From assembly GCA_007695015.1 (NCBI GenBank), contig REEN01000056.1:1-60720 (forward strand): DNA of 60,720 nucleotides, in the 5' to 3' direction. The notes beneath the pieces were generated by a model that saw only the letters and a list, made by a program, of their open reading frames with translations, was not told the origin of the DNA and did no database searches. The number at the start of each line of letters is the position of its first letter. Position 1 is the first letter of the stretch. Both the position numbers and the translations under genes were made by a program. This document shows, piece after piece, positions 35,793 through 44,293 of the stretch. Source of the stretch: Marinilabiliales bacterium. Its GTDB lineage: Bacteria; Bacteroidota; Bacteroidia; Bacteroidales; PUMT01.

Positions 35793-36704
35793 ATGGGAAA
35801 AGTAATCCTGGGTATCCACGGCCTCGGGAACAAGCCTGAACAGAACAAACTTGATGAATGGTGGAGGCTCTCAATGGAGGAAGGGCTGAAAAGAGAAGGT
35901 TTCAATACCCCGTTACCACGTTTTGAGATCGTTTACTGGGCTGATATAATGCATAAGAAACCTCTCAAAAATTTTTATGATCCTGATGCTCCGTTATATG
36001 TAGATGAGGCTTATACCAGGGCACCTGAAAGTTTTATAAATGGTGATTATGCGTTAAGGAAAAAATTGCTCAGAATCGCAGGTAAATACCTCAACAGAAT
36101 ATTCCTTAATGAAGATCTGACACTCAGGTATTCCTTCATACCGAATTATATTGTAAGAAGGTATTTCAGAGATCTTGAAATCTATTACCGGGAGGAGTGC
36201 GAAACTGAAGATGCCGGGATCTGCATGATAAAGGAACTTATCAAACTGAGGCTTGTGACAGTACTTGATAAATACAGAAATGATGAAATAATGCTCATAG
36301 CTCACTCAATGGGTTCTATAGTTGCTTTTGACGTGCTGAGCTTTGTGTTACCTGAAACCAAAATTGATACATTTATTACAATAGGCTCCCCGCTGGGCCT
36401 GCCGCTTGTAATAAGCAAAATTGCCTCACAGTACAAGCCAAATCCGAGGGGAAGGAAAAATATGGTCACCCCTCCCGGTATTTACGGTAACTGGTACAAT
36501 TTTTCAGATGTTCTCGACAGGGTCACTTTCAATTATAAGCTTGCCCGAAGGTTTAAGCTGAATGATAATGCAGTCAAGCCAAAAGATTATGGCGTGGTTA
36601 ACGATTACCACAACCAGGATGGGGTACACAACCCCCACAAGTCTTACGGCTATCTTCGCGCAAGGGAGTTTTCAAGGGTGCTTGAAGAATTCATTTTACA
36701 CTGA
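35793..36704 (+). CDS. Alpha/beta-hydrolase (lipase-like)
   Basis: 303 residues. The opening VILGIHGLGNKPEQNKLDEW places an oxyanion-type HG motif after the first strand; IMLIAHSMGSIVAFDVLSF is the nucleophile elbow with Ser in HSMGS, and ITIGSPLGLPLV follows, as in lipases and palmitoyl esterases. The Asp/His pair is probably in NWYNFSDVLDRVT and the HNPHKSYG region. No signal peptide. The location after a glycerophosphodiesterase gene suggests a lipid or ester substrate; this is inference. Confidence 0.85.
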   Translation: MGKVILGIHGLGNKPEQNKLDEWWRLSMEEGLKREGFNTPLPRFEIVYWADIMHKKPLKNFYDPDAPLYVDEAYTRAPESFINGDYALRKKLLRIAGKYLNRIFLNEDLTLRYSFIPNYIVRRYFRDLEIYYREECETEDAGICMIKELIKLRLVTVLDKYRNDEIMLIAHSMGSIVAFDVLSFVLPETKIDTFITIGSPLGLPLVISKIASQYKPNPRGRKNMVTPPGIYGNWYNFSDVLDRVTFNYKLARRFKLNDNAVKPKDYGVVNDYHNQDGVHNPHKSYGYLRAREFSRVLEEFILH

Positions 36705-36832
36705 AAAGGTGTCTGGATTGCAATTTTTTATGTCCGGTTTGAGGGCTGCCCGATGATATTTTTCAACCCTGACAATTATTTATTCCATAAAGGTGATGTA
36801 TTTTAGCAGCCGGATTTAAAAAATTGTAATTA

Positions 36833-37375
36833 ATGGACAGACTGATTCCCGTAAAGACTGCTGATGATATTTTACCTGAGTACCTGGATACGCCGGTGCA
36901 GACCCTTTTTGAGTATCATAATTTCAGGAAGCCTTTCGGCAGCTATACCGATTCAAAAATGCTGATCGGTATGTGCATGGATAAAAGAATCCACCTGAAC
37001 CTTCCCGACAGGTTCGCATTTACCATTCGTACGGGCGGAGCCAACCTGAGATACAGTGCATTCAACGTATCATACGCGATTGCCGTGGGAGGTGTCAGGT
37101 GCATAGTGCTGATAGGCCATAATGACTGCGGAATGGTCAACCTCTATTCTAAAAAGGATCAGATAGTCGGGGGACTGGTCGAGGGTGCAGGAATGGATCC
37201 TGAGCAGTCTGAAGACCATTTCAGGAATTATGCCCCGATGTTTGAGATAGACAGCGAAACTGAGTTCCTGCTGAGCGAAGCTGCAAGGCTTCGTAAGAAA
37301 TATCCGAAAATCCTTGTGGCCCCGCTTTTCTATATTATTGAGGACAACCAGCTTTATTTCCTGGATGAGGGCTGA
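36833..37375 (+). CDS. Beta-class carbonic anhydrase-like protein
   Basis: 180 residues. Interconverts carbon dioxide and bicarbonate if active. The zinc and catalytic set of the beta class is complete: Cys48, Asp50 and Arg52 in GMCMDKRI, and His96 and Cys99 in GHNDCGM. The surrounding FTIRTGGANLRYSAFNVSYA and VGGVRCIVLIGHNDCG are also characteristic. The N-terminal part (residues 1-42) is short and the middle loop differs from well-studied enzymes, so activity should be regarded as likely, not certain. Neighbours do not show its purpose. Confidence 0.85.
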   Translation: MDRLIPVKTADDILPEYLDTPVQTLFEYHNFRKPFGSYTDSKMLIGMCMDKRIHLNLPDRFAFTIRTGGANLRYSAFNVSYAIAVGGVRCIVLIGHNDCGMVNLYSKKDQIVGGLVEGAGMDPEQSEDHFRNYAPMFEIDSETEFLLSEAARLRKKYPKILVAPLFYIIEDNQLYFLDEG

Positions 37376-37383
37376 GATTACCG

Positions 37384-37415
37384 TTTTGAATCAACATCTA
37401 AATGTTTTAAGTTTG
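37384..37415 (+). promoter_or_regulatory. Two-part Bacteroidota promoter
   Basis: TTTTG (37384-37388), then 19 bases, then TAAGTTTG (37408-37415), an exact -33/-7 pair. It would start transcription near 37422 ahead of the CDP-alcohol transferase gene and supports one operon running from there to the kinase gene at 40303. Best promoter in the window. Confidence 0.7.
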
Positions 37416-37468
37416 AACTGTATACCGCTATTCATATGCGGAGTATGGATACATGTTGCCTGAGACCA

Positions 37469-38071
37469 ATGAGAAGACAAGAAATATTAACTGTTCCCAA
37501 TTGTCTTGGATTTTACCGGATCTTTGCGTTCCCTTTTATTTTGTGGTTTGTTCTTTCCGGCAAAGAAACCCTCTTTGCGGTATTCCTGACCATAAACCTT
37601 CTGACTGATGTGGCTGACGGTTATATCGCCAGGAGGTACGATATGGTGACAGAGTTCGGGGCACGCCTGGATTCGATTGCTGATAATCTTACATACCTGC
37701 TGGCCTTTACCGGGATATACATGTTCAGGCTGGATGATTTCATGCCGCATATTGTCAGCTTCCTGGTGTTCGCAGGTTTGCTCCTTTCGAGTATCCTTCT
37801 TTCACTTGCTAAATTCAGGAGGTTTCCCAGTTTACATCTCTATTCATTCAAGATAGGAGGGTACATACAGGGTGCCTTTTTCATTATACTTTTCACGGTG
37901 GGTTTTATAACCCCTTTTTACTATCTTATGATAACATGGAGCATTCTTGCAGCAATGGAACATATAACCATTCAGCTGATCATACCTGAAATGAGGTCAG
38001 ATGCAAAAGGTCTCTACTGGGTATTGAGGGAAAAAGAAGGTGCCCGGTCCGAAGAGGATACTACTGCATAA
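37469..38071 (+). CDS. CDP-alcohol phosphatidyltransferase-family protein
   Basis: Membrane enzyme that swaps CMP of a CDP-lipid for an alcohol head group. 200 residues from ATG 37469, which gives the normal PNCLGFYRI start; an upstream ATG at 37436 would add 11 residues. The family signature D-G-x2-A-R-x8-G-x3-D-x3-D is complete: DGYIARRYDMVTEFGARLDS continuing IAD. About five membrane helices follow. Head group is unknown; candidates include glycerophosphate or inositol, and nothing here decides. Opens a tight run with TauE, CdsA-type and kinase genes (gaps of 12, -4 and 13 bases). Confidence 0.93.
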   Translation: MRRQEILTVPNCLGFYRIFAFPFILWFVLSGKETLFAVFLTINLLTDVADGYIARRYDMVTEFGARLDSIADNLTYLLAFTGIYMFRLDDFMPHIVSFLVFAGLLLSSILLSLAKFRRFPSLHLYSFKIGGYIQGAFFIILFTVGFITPFYYLMITWSILAAMEHITIQLIIPEMRSDAKGLYWVLREKEGARSEEDTTA

Positions 38072-38083
38072 CCCTGTTGGAAT

Positions 38084-38881
38084 ATGGTTTTTTATTCACC
38101 GTTCGAATATTACTATCTGTGGCTGCCTCTCATAGGGTTTATTGTGGGCATGCTTGCATCTATGATCGGCGGTGGAGGAGGGTTCTTCTTCCCTCCTTTA
38201 CTGATCGTGCTTTTCAATGTGCCTGCGCATATAGCGGTTGCAACCTCACTGGCTGCAACCCTGCCCATATGCCTTATCGGTGCAGCAGGTCATTACCGGT
38301 TGGGTAATATTGATGTGCGTACGGGACTGGTTTTCGGAATTGCAGGTATAATAGGGGCTTTGGCAGGGGCATCTGTTGCGGGATGGCTTTCGCCTGAACA
38401 GCTTGGAAAAGCCTTCGGAATATACGCCCTGATATTGGGCGTTGTAATTTTGTTTACAGGTGGCAGGAGAGATGAAAATAAGGGAAGCATCATTGGAGGT
38501 CTTTATTCCAGGTTGTTTGGGTTTATACCCAAAGGCTCCTTTTATGGTTTTGCCGGTGGGGTAATAACAGGAACTTTCGGTACAAGTGGAACAGCCCCGG
38601 TCCTTGCCGGTCTGTTTGCGATCAAACTTCCTGTAAAGCTTATTGCGGGTACCTCGCTCATGGTTATATTAATGAATACAGTATCGGGATTTGCAGGCCA
38701 TCTTGTGCTGGGTATGATAGATCTCACCATGGTCTGGTTATTAACGGCAGGAACAATTCTGGGTGCCCTGGCCGGACCGCTTATCACTGCGCGGTTTAAC
38801 CCGGGCAGGCATGAAAAAACTGTCAGGTGGGTGTTTGCCATTTTCCTCCTGCTGTTTGGGATTATAATGGTAGTGACATGA
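38084..38881 (+). CDS. TauE/SafE-family membrane exporter
   Basis: 265 residues with eight hydrophobic helices. The family repeat is visible: GMLASMIGGGGGFFFPPLLI early and FAGGVITGTFGTSGTAPVLA after the midpoint, both glycine-rich loops of the TauE/SafE fold. Members move sulfite, sulfonates and other organic anions. Its ATG starts 12 bases after the transferase stop and its TGA overlaps the ATG of the CdsA-type gene, so it is coupled to lipid head-group genes. Substrate is open; a small acid used or released by the lipid pathway is an inference. Confidence 0.92.
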   Translation: MVFYSPFEYYYLWLPLIGFIVGMLASMIGGGGGFFFPPLLIVLFNVPAHIAVATSLAATLPICLIGAAGHYRLGNIDVRTGLVFGIAGIIGALAGASVAGWLSPEQLGKAFGIYALILGVVILFTGGRRDENKGSIIGGLYSRLFGFIPKGSFYGFAGGVITGTFGTSGTAPVLAGLFAIKLPVKLIAGTSLMVILMNTVSGFAGHLVLGMIDLTMVWLLTAGTILGALAGPLITARFNPGRHEKTVRWVFAIFLLLFGIIMVVT

Positions 38882-39615
38882 TGATAATCAGGATCTATAT
38901 AATAATTCTAATCTATTTTATCCTGGGCGGACTGGGTTTTTACTTCATTAACCGACGCAGGGACAAAGAAGAGGCCAGGTATAACCGGGTTAAATACATC
39001 ACTTATTTTTTTATCATTAATACCATATTCTTTTCAATAGTGGTCAGACCGGTGCTGTTCAATTACCTCGGTATCGTGATACTTGCGGCCGGATTTGGGG
39101 AGCTTACCCGGCTGTTTATCAGGTCAGGGTTCAGGAACAGAGGATTCTTTACCGTGTTTCTGGTTATATACCTGATCTTCTGTACGGGTTTCTACAGGTT
39201 TTCACTGATGGAGCAGGGACTTGTACTTTTCACCTTCCTGGTAATTTCTATATTTGATGCCTTCAGCCAGATAAGCGGTCAGCTTTTTGGCCGCACAAAG
39301 ATAATGCCTTCGGTAAGTCCCAGAAAAACAGTGGAGGGTCTTGCCGGGGGGGCGGTAATTGCCGTAGCAAGCTCACTCCTTTTAAGTCCGCTCCTGAACC
39401 AGGGATTATCAGGTCCGGGTCCGGTTCTTCTGTCGGCCGGAATTGTATTTTTTGCTTTCCTGGGTGATTTAACAGTATCTTTGTTTAAAAGGCGGTACAA
39501 AGTTAAGGATTTCAGTAACCTGCTGCCCGGCCACGGCGGGTTTCTTGACCGGTTCGACAGCTTTATTGCAGGAGGTGCCTTTGTGGCGGCAACAGTTTTG
39601 GTAATGGGGTATTGA
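38878..39615 (+). CDS. cdsA: CdsA-type phosphatidate cytidylyltransferase
   Basis: 245 residues from ATG 38878, which overlaps the previous stop as ATGA and therefore is preferred over an in-frame upstream start. Makes CDP-diacylglycerol or a related CDP-lipid from CTP and a lipid phosphate. The C-terminal signature is complete: SLFKRRYKVKDFSNLLPGHG followed by GFLDRFDS, with the metal-binding Asp residues. About seven hydrophobic helices. It is shorter than usual CdsA proteins (about 270-285) and the first half is divergent, so it may be a dedicated paralog with another lipid substrate. Confidence 0.88.
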   Translation: MMIIRIYIIILIYFILGGLGFYFINRRRDKEEARYNRVKYITYFFIINTIFFSIVVRPVLFNYLGIVILAAGFGELTRLFIRSGFRNRGFFTVFLVIYLIFCTGFYRFSLMEQGLVLFTFLVISIFDAFSQISGQLFGRTKIMPSVSPRKTVEGLAGGAVIAVASSLLLSPLLNQGLSGPGPVLLSAGIVFFAFLGDLTVSLFKRRYKVKDFSNLLPGHGGFLDRFDSFIAGGAFVAATVLVMGY

Positions 39616-39628
39616 AAAACCACACGAA

Positions 39629-40303
39629 ATGGTAAATCAGCTTGTTCTGGCGATATTGTTTCTTGCAGCCTTCATTCTTTTGCTGGTATTCAATGAGTTG
39701 GTTTACAGGAGACTGGGACTTAAAGGTGAAATTACCCGGAAATTTGCCCATTTTACCGCAACCCTGTCCACTATAACATTCCCTTATTTGTTTGAGGATC
39801 ATTGGTATGTACTGGGACTTGCAATCTTTTTTTTCATATTGCTGTATGCCAGCCGTAATTCCAGCATTCTGAAGTCAATTCATGATATAAAGAGGATATC
39901 TGCCGGCAGCTACCTTCTGCCGGTGTCCATTTACCTTACATTTCTGGTATCATGCCTGATGGGGGACCGTTTCCTGTTCATCCTGCCGATGCTTGTTCTC
40001 GCTGTTTGCGACCCTGCTGCTGGTATTATGGGTATAAACCTTGAGCATTACAACCGGAAGATACACCTGTTCGGCCGTGAGTTGCAGAAAACCTGGCTCG
40101 GATCCCTTACTTTCCTGGTATCCTGCTTTATAATCAGCATTATGGCTTTATATTTCAGGTATATGGAGTTTGACCTGAAGATCTTCTGGCTGGCTCTTGC
40201 AATAGCATTTACCGGCACCCTGGCGGAGCTTCTGAGCTGGAAAGGTACCGACAACCTGTTCATACCCATGGCCGTATTGCTTGTACTTGCCCTGGCTCTT
40301 TGA
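39629..40303 (+). CDS. Dolichol/phytol/diacylglycerol-kinase-family membrane protein
   Basis: 224 residues with seven hydrophobic helices. Matches the SEC59/phytol-kinase type: RKFAHFTATLSTITFPYLF, VCDPAAGIMG and KTWLGSLTFLVSC, then AELLSWKGTDNLFIPM. These enzymes phosphorylate a lipid alcohol using CTP or ATP. It ends the tight run that begins at 37469. Kinase, cytidylyltransferase and alcohol transferase are consecutive steps in CDP-lipid chemistry, so the three are probably one pathway. Confidence 0.85.
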   Translation: MVNQLVLAILFLAAFILLLVFNELVYRRLGLKGEITRKFAHFTATLSTITFPYLFEDHWYVLGLAIFFFILLYASRNSSILKSIHDIKRISAGSYLLPVSIYLTFLVSCLMGDRFLFILPMLVLAVCDPAAGIMGINLEHYNRKIHLFGRELQKTWLGSLTFLVSCFIISIMALYFRYMEFDLKIFWLALAIAFTGTLAELLSWKGTDNLFIPMAVLLVLALAL

Positions 40304-40424
40304 ATGGTTCTACCGTACCGTTCAGTTCAGGGGCGGACTGGAAGCTGATTATTAAAGTTGAACAATTACATGCCGTTCCGTGTTTAGTTAAAAGAAAATA
40401 AGTTCAATCAAAAAATACAATATC

Positions 40425-40856
40425 ATGAGCAAACATTATGCAAAGGCAACCTGGAAAAACAAACTTGTTGAAGGTAACGGTGTATTTGAGTTGAAAAGCG
40501 GTTACCGCGGCAATTACAGTTTCAAATCAAGGTTCGAGGATGACAAATCGATATCCAGTCCGGAAGAGCTGATAGGAGCCGCCCATGCAAGCTGCTTCTC
40601 GATGGCCCTGGCCCATGCCCTGGACCAGTCCGGTTTCACTCCCGTGGAGATAAACACTGATGCGGAGGTAACCCTGTCAAAGTCGGGTGACGGCTTTGCG
40701 GTAACCGGGATACTGCTGAAGACAAAAGGCCGCGTCAAGGGTATCGACAATGACAGGTTTCTCGAAATTGCCAGTGATGCCAAGGACAACTGCCCGGTAT
40801 CAAAGGCCCTTGAGGCTGTGAGCATCAGTCTTGAGGCAGAATTGATCCAGGCATGA
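40425..40856 (+). CDS. osmC: OsmC-family peroxiredoxin
   Basis: 143 residues, cytoplasmic. Reduces organic hydroperoxides with two cysteines: one in GAAHASCFSMALAHAL and the other in KDNCPVSKAL, both conserved. Other marks are FELKSGYRGNYSF and EEVTL-like VTLSKSGDGF. Length matches the OsmC branch of the OsmC/Ohr family. It stands alone ahead of a convergent operon. Confidence 0.95.
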   Translation: MSKHYAKATWKNKLVEGNGVFELKSGYRGNYSFKSRFEDDKSISSPEELIGAAHASCFSMALAHALDQSGFTPVEINTDAEVTLSKSGDGFAVTGILLKTKGRVKGIDNDRFLEIASDAKDNCPVSKALEAVSISLEAELIQA

Positions 40857-40932
40857 AGATATAGCAGCTCTCGTTATCATCCCGGAAACCGGAGATTATG
40901 CTTAGGGTAACCCAGTGAAAATTACCAGTTTT

Positions 40933-40948
40933 ACAGGAATATTCCTGT
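40933..40948. other. 16-base perfect palindrome at convergent gene ends
   Basis: ACAGGAATATTCCTGT is identical on both strands. It touches the last base of the triple-PII gene's stop and sits between it and OsmC. It could be a short hairpin or a protein site; no T tract follows. Confidence 0.4.
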
Positions 40949-42153
40949 TATAGATCATGTACATAAGCTGCCGGTGAATCCAGTACCTGTATGCGGTCGG
41001 TATTGTCTTCCTTGATGGTGCTGACCTCCAGCAGCGCATCGACAACATCGTTGGTCAATCCGGCCGGCACGCTGATGGCGCTTCGTATCATGGTGGAGGA
41101 GACCTCAGCATCTGTAACTTCAGGCGTTATACGCGATGTGGTGGCGCCTGTGGCACCCACCTCGAGACATGCCTCCCTCAGCTTTTCAATGCGGTCTTCG
41201 TCTGATATGATCGATATCTCGCAATTATCCTGGGGCAGAAGTGTACTGCCCTGAGCCTGTCCGGCACCCTCGGCATCCAGTCTTTTGCGCCAGCTCGTGC
41301 CGGCTTTGAGCGAGTCTATGGCTGCAATTATCTGCTCCATGCTTGCAGCATACCTCTGTTTGCCTGTTTTGAGCCGTGTATCCAGCAGACCCATACTGAC
41401 CGGGGTCTGGTAAATGTATCCCCGTCCCGGCCTGTCAAGCCTCGCCTGTTCGATCAGCAGCTTTATGATACTGTCGGAATCCTGTTCGGGCATTACCAGG
41501 TGGACAATCTCCTTCTCGGGCGATATGGTTATCCGTATAAGTCCAAGTTGATCCCTTATATCATTTCCGGTGGCGAAGGTAACAAGAGGTACGCATATTC
41601 CCAGGTCAAGAGCTATCCTGGCCAGGTTTTCGCCGCTACCGGGCACCGACAGAACACAGATCACATAGGACAGCTTTTTGACGATGTTCTGCGCGGAGTG
41701 GTCGTTTGCACCGTTATCAAGTGCGGCAGGGTTTATGTCGAAGGGCTCCTTGCTGAACTCCATGAGGTCCTGCGAGAAGACAGTCCCCCTTCCGGGGATG
41801 TGAAGGTCGGTTATCCGGACTATCTTTTCGACAACCTGCCGCGAAGTTTCCCTTGGCACTGTAAACCGGAAAATGTCGACCGGGGAGTTCTGGAGGCTGA
41901 CAACGTTACCCGGGAGTCCGAATGGCTGCGGTTTGAGGAATTCCCTGACCGTCCTGCCGGGCTCTATATATGCTATCACTCCCAGCTCTCTAAGGAAGCT
42001 TGATATTTTGTCCTTGAGGAGGTGGTTAATGATACATGTTATCCTGCTTACCCTGTGAGGTGTGTAGATGCCTTTAGCCATTTGTGTCCTCCATACCTCC
42101 CTGGAGGGGGATGACACTTTTGCTTTCTTTTCTTTTGTTTCCTGCATCATCAT
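40948..42153 (-). CDS. Protein of three tandem PII-like units
   Basis: 401 residues, cytoplasmic. Unit 1 (about 35-145) has RITCIINHLLKDKISSFLRE and ends PGRGTVFSQ; unit 2 (about 165-255) has LSYVICVLSVPGSGENLARI and ends RPGRGYIYQ; unit 3 (about 305-395) has CEISIISDEDRIEKLREACL and a shortened end. The PII pattern is a beta-alpha-beta start, a long T-loop and a glycine-rich GxG closing loop; here it repeats three times, with two closing loops kept. PII proteins sense ATP, ADP, AMP or 2-oxoglutarate, and usually trimerise; three in one chain would be a built-in trimer. The gene follows the DUF1538 gene by 40 bases and surely shares its mRNA. Function is inferred: a regulator of that membrane protein. 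Confidence 0.82.
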   Translation of the reverse strand: MMMQETKEKKAKVSSPSREVWRTQMAKGIYTPHRVSRITCIINHLLKDKISSFLRELGVIAYIEPGRTVREFLKPQPFGLPGNVVSLQNSPVDIFRFTVPRETSRQVVEKIVRITDLHIPGRGTVFSQDLMEFSKEPFDINPAALDNGANDHSAQNIVKKLSYVICVLSVPGSGENLARIALDLGICVPLVTFATGNDIRDQLGLIRITISPEKEIVHLVMPEQDSDSIIKLLIEQARLDRPGRGYIYQTPVSMGLLDTRLKTGKQRYAASMEQIIAAIDSLKAGTSWRKRLDAEGAGQAQGSTLLPQDNCEISIISDEDRIEKLREACLEVGATGATTSRITPEVTDAEVSSTMIRSAISVPAGLTNDVVDALLEVSTIKEDNTDRIQVLDSPAAYVHDL

Positions 42154-42193
42154 ATATTTTTTTCTGTCTGTTATTTACGTGATAATATGCCTG

Positions 42194-44293
42194 CTATACC
42201 TTTTCAGCGATCAGGTTTTCGCTTATGTCCACTTCGTCGTCGTCATCATCTTCATCGTGCTGGTCGAGGGACTTTTGCTGTTTGGTCTTCATTATCAGTC
42301 CGTATGTGAGCACTGTTATGATGGGAAACACCGAGGCCATGGCCAGGATGCCAAATCCGTCGACCACGTTCAGTTCGGCTCCCACGCTGAGACCCATTGC
42401 AAGTACCAGGGGTACGGTAACGGGTCCGGTTGTTACGCCACCACTGTCCCATGCTATTGCCGTGAAATCCTCTTCGCTCAGATAGGTGAGGGGCAGGAGC
42501 AACAGGTAGGGCGGCACCAGGAGGTACAGCAGCGGGATGTCGAACAATATCCGTGCAAGTCCCAGTAAAATACCTGTCCCCACCCCGATCGACACCACTC
42601 TCACTATTTTGGACTGCTTGATGGTGCCGACCGTAAGGTTTTCGACGGTCATGCCCAGCGCGTTGAGGGCCGGCTCGGCCAAGGTTGCCCCGAAACCAAG
42701 TCCGAATGCAAACAGCAATACAAGTATGATCCCGAAGACAGTAAGCCGGCTGTCGAACAGGGGGGTACGGGTTATAATGTGTTCATAGGTGCCTGATGAC
42801 AGATCGAACCGGTTTTCGTGGAACTCTACCGGGGTGATCTGCCCGTTGTCGAGCATATCGAAAAAAGACCTTTTGGTGCCGTCGGTAGTAATGACCGAAT
42901 AGACTATACCTGGGTCGAAATCGTCGATCATGACCCGGTCTACAAACTTCTCCTCGGTTGCAAAGGCCCTCGGGAGCTGTCCCCCGACTTCGCCGCCCAG
43001 CGTTCCCAGTCCCAGTCGTATTCCCGATGTGAGCAGGGTCATTCCGATAAGCGTGAAAACAAGTCCGAGTGCCACCTCATCCTTGTACCTGATCCTTTCG
43101 CGGAGCAAAACGAGCACCAGGATAAGCATTATTGAAAGCGGTATAACAGCACGTGCCCCGCCCATCGTCTCCTCCTTAAGCACAGGTCCGAGAGATTCCT
43201 GGGAGCCGCGCTGACCCGACAGGTCGGCACCGGCAATAAAGGTGCGTTCAAACTCCGAGGCACGGTCAATGATCCAGTCCGCCAAAGAGACTTCCCCGAT
43301 AAGGGAAAAACGGAAATCGGGATCTTCTGTAAAAGCTGTCATTGCGTCAAGGTACTCCTTTTCTGAAGGGTAAAATGCCCGGCGACCCGTTTCGGTACCG
43401 TGTGTAAATGCATGCGAGGACAGCTCGGCTTCCGAATCAAAAAGGTAGAGCGCCTGCTCCCTCTGGGCGGGCGAGAAAAACCTCTCTTCGGAGGTTATCT
43501 CCGGGGCTTTGAAGCTCAGTACGCTGCCAAGAGTGAGGACCGCAAGTATCGGGAAGAGTGAGGCCAGCAGGATGATGCCGAACTCGCCGCTGGACCCTTT
43601 ACCTTTTGATGAGGCCCGGGAGACACCTATTCCCAGTGCAAGAACAAGCGGTACGGTAACCGCGCCTGTTGTGACTGCTCCTGAGTCCCATGCAAGACCG
43701 ATGATGGACCTGATGTTGTCGTTGAATGAGACAATTATAGAAAAGGTGAGTACCAATGGCATTATTATATATATAAATGGCTTGATCGAAAGGTTGTAGT
43801 AAAACCTGAACATACCCAGGCAAACGGCAATTCCCACACCTGCTCCAATTGACAGTACGAGCTGCTCTGTGTTGCGCTCAAGGAGCATGTACAGCAGCGG
43901 CGATTCCCATGCCCGCACTCCTGCACCTGCGGTTCGCAGTGCGCTGATAGCAGGTTCGGCCAGGGTGGAGCCGAAACCGAGCAGCAGTCCGAACAGGGCT
44001 ATGACATAGATAGTTGTTTTGGTAGGGAGTTTTACCCCCACACGCTCTCCAAGGGGCATCAGCCCCAGCACGAGACCCTCGAGGAAAAACGCCAGGCCGA
44101 ATACCACCATCGCTATACCGCCGGCAATGCCCAGGGCATTGGCTATCGGCACACCCAGTATAAGTGTCTGAAAAACGACGAGGTAAAAAATGATGAAAGC
44201 GACAGCTTTTACCTGCTCGACTATTCTTGTACGCGCATAACCGTATAGCAGTATGACCGCGTCAAGGAGGGGGATCTTTTTTCGTTCAATCAT
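42194..44293 (-). CDS. Duplicated DUF1538 membrane protein with acidic tail
   Basis: 699 residues. Two copies of the DUF1538 membrane domain, each with paired helices: copy 1 GFGSTLAEPAISAL and AWDSGAVTTGAVTVPLVLAL, copy 2 GFGATLAEPALNAL and AWDSGGVTTGPVTVPLVLAM. A soluble insert of about 130 residues sits between (roughly 270-390 and 440-520). The C-terminus ends in a tail of repeated Asp (HDEDDDDDEVDISEN). The protein probably is a transporter or channel; the family has no confirmed substrate. It is first in an operon with the triple-PII gene. The duplicated design resembles transporters with inverted or tandem repeats. Confidence 0.9.
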   Translation of the reverse strand: MIERKKIPLLDAVILLYGYARTRIVEQVKAVAFIIFYLVVFQTLILGVPIANALGIAGGIAMVVFGLAFFLEGLVLGLMPLGERVGVKLPTKTTIYVIALFGLLLGFGSTLAEPAISALRTAGAGVRAWESPLLYMLLERNTEQLVLSIGAGVGIAVCLGMFRFYYNLSIKPFIYIIMPLVLTFSIIVSFNDNIRSIIGLAWDSGAVTTGAVTVPLVLALGIGVSRASSKGKGSSGEFGIILLASLFPILAVLTLGSVLSFKAPEITSEERFFSPAQREQALYLFDSEAELSSHAFTHGTETGRRAFYPSEKEYLDAMTAFTEDPDFRFSLIGEVSLADWIIDRASEFERTFIAGADLSGQRGSQESLGPVLKEETMGGARAVIPLSIMLILVLVLLRERIRYKDEVALGLVFTLIGMTLLTSGIRLGLGTLGGEVGGQLPRAFATEEKFVDRVMIDDFDPGIVYSVITTDGTKRSFFDMLDNGQITPVEFHENRFDLSSGTYEHIITRTPLFDSRLTVFGIILVLLFAFGLGFGATLAEPALNALGMTVENLTVGTIKQSKIVRVVSIGVGTGILLGLARILFDIPLLYLLVPPYLLLLPLTYLSEEDFTAIAWDSGGVTTGPVTVPLVLAMGLSVGAELNVVDGFGILAMASVFPIITVLTYGLIMKTKQQKSLDQHDEDDDDDEVDISENLIAEKV

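Noticed and set aside
38827-38877. Upstream start for the CdsA-type gene
   Set aside because: Would add 17 residues with a cysteine- and proline-bearing stretch inside the TauE gene; the ATGA overlap at 38878 is the better start.
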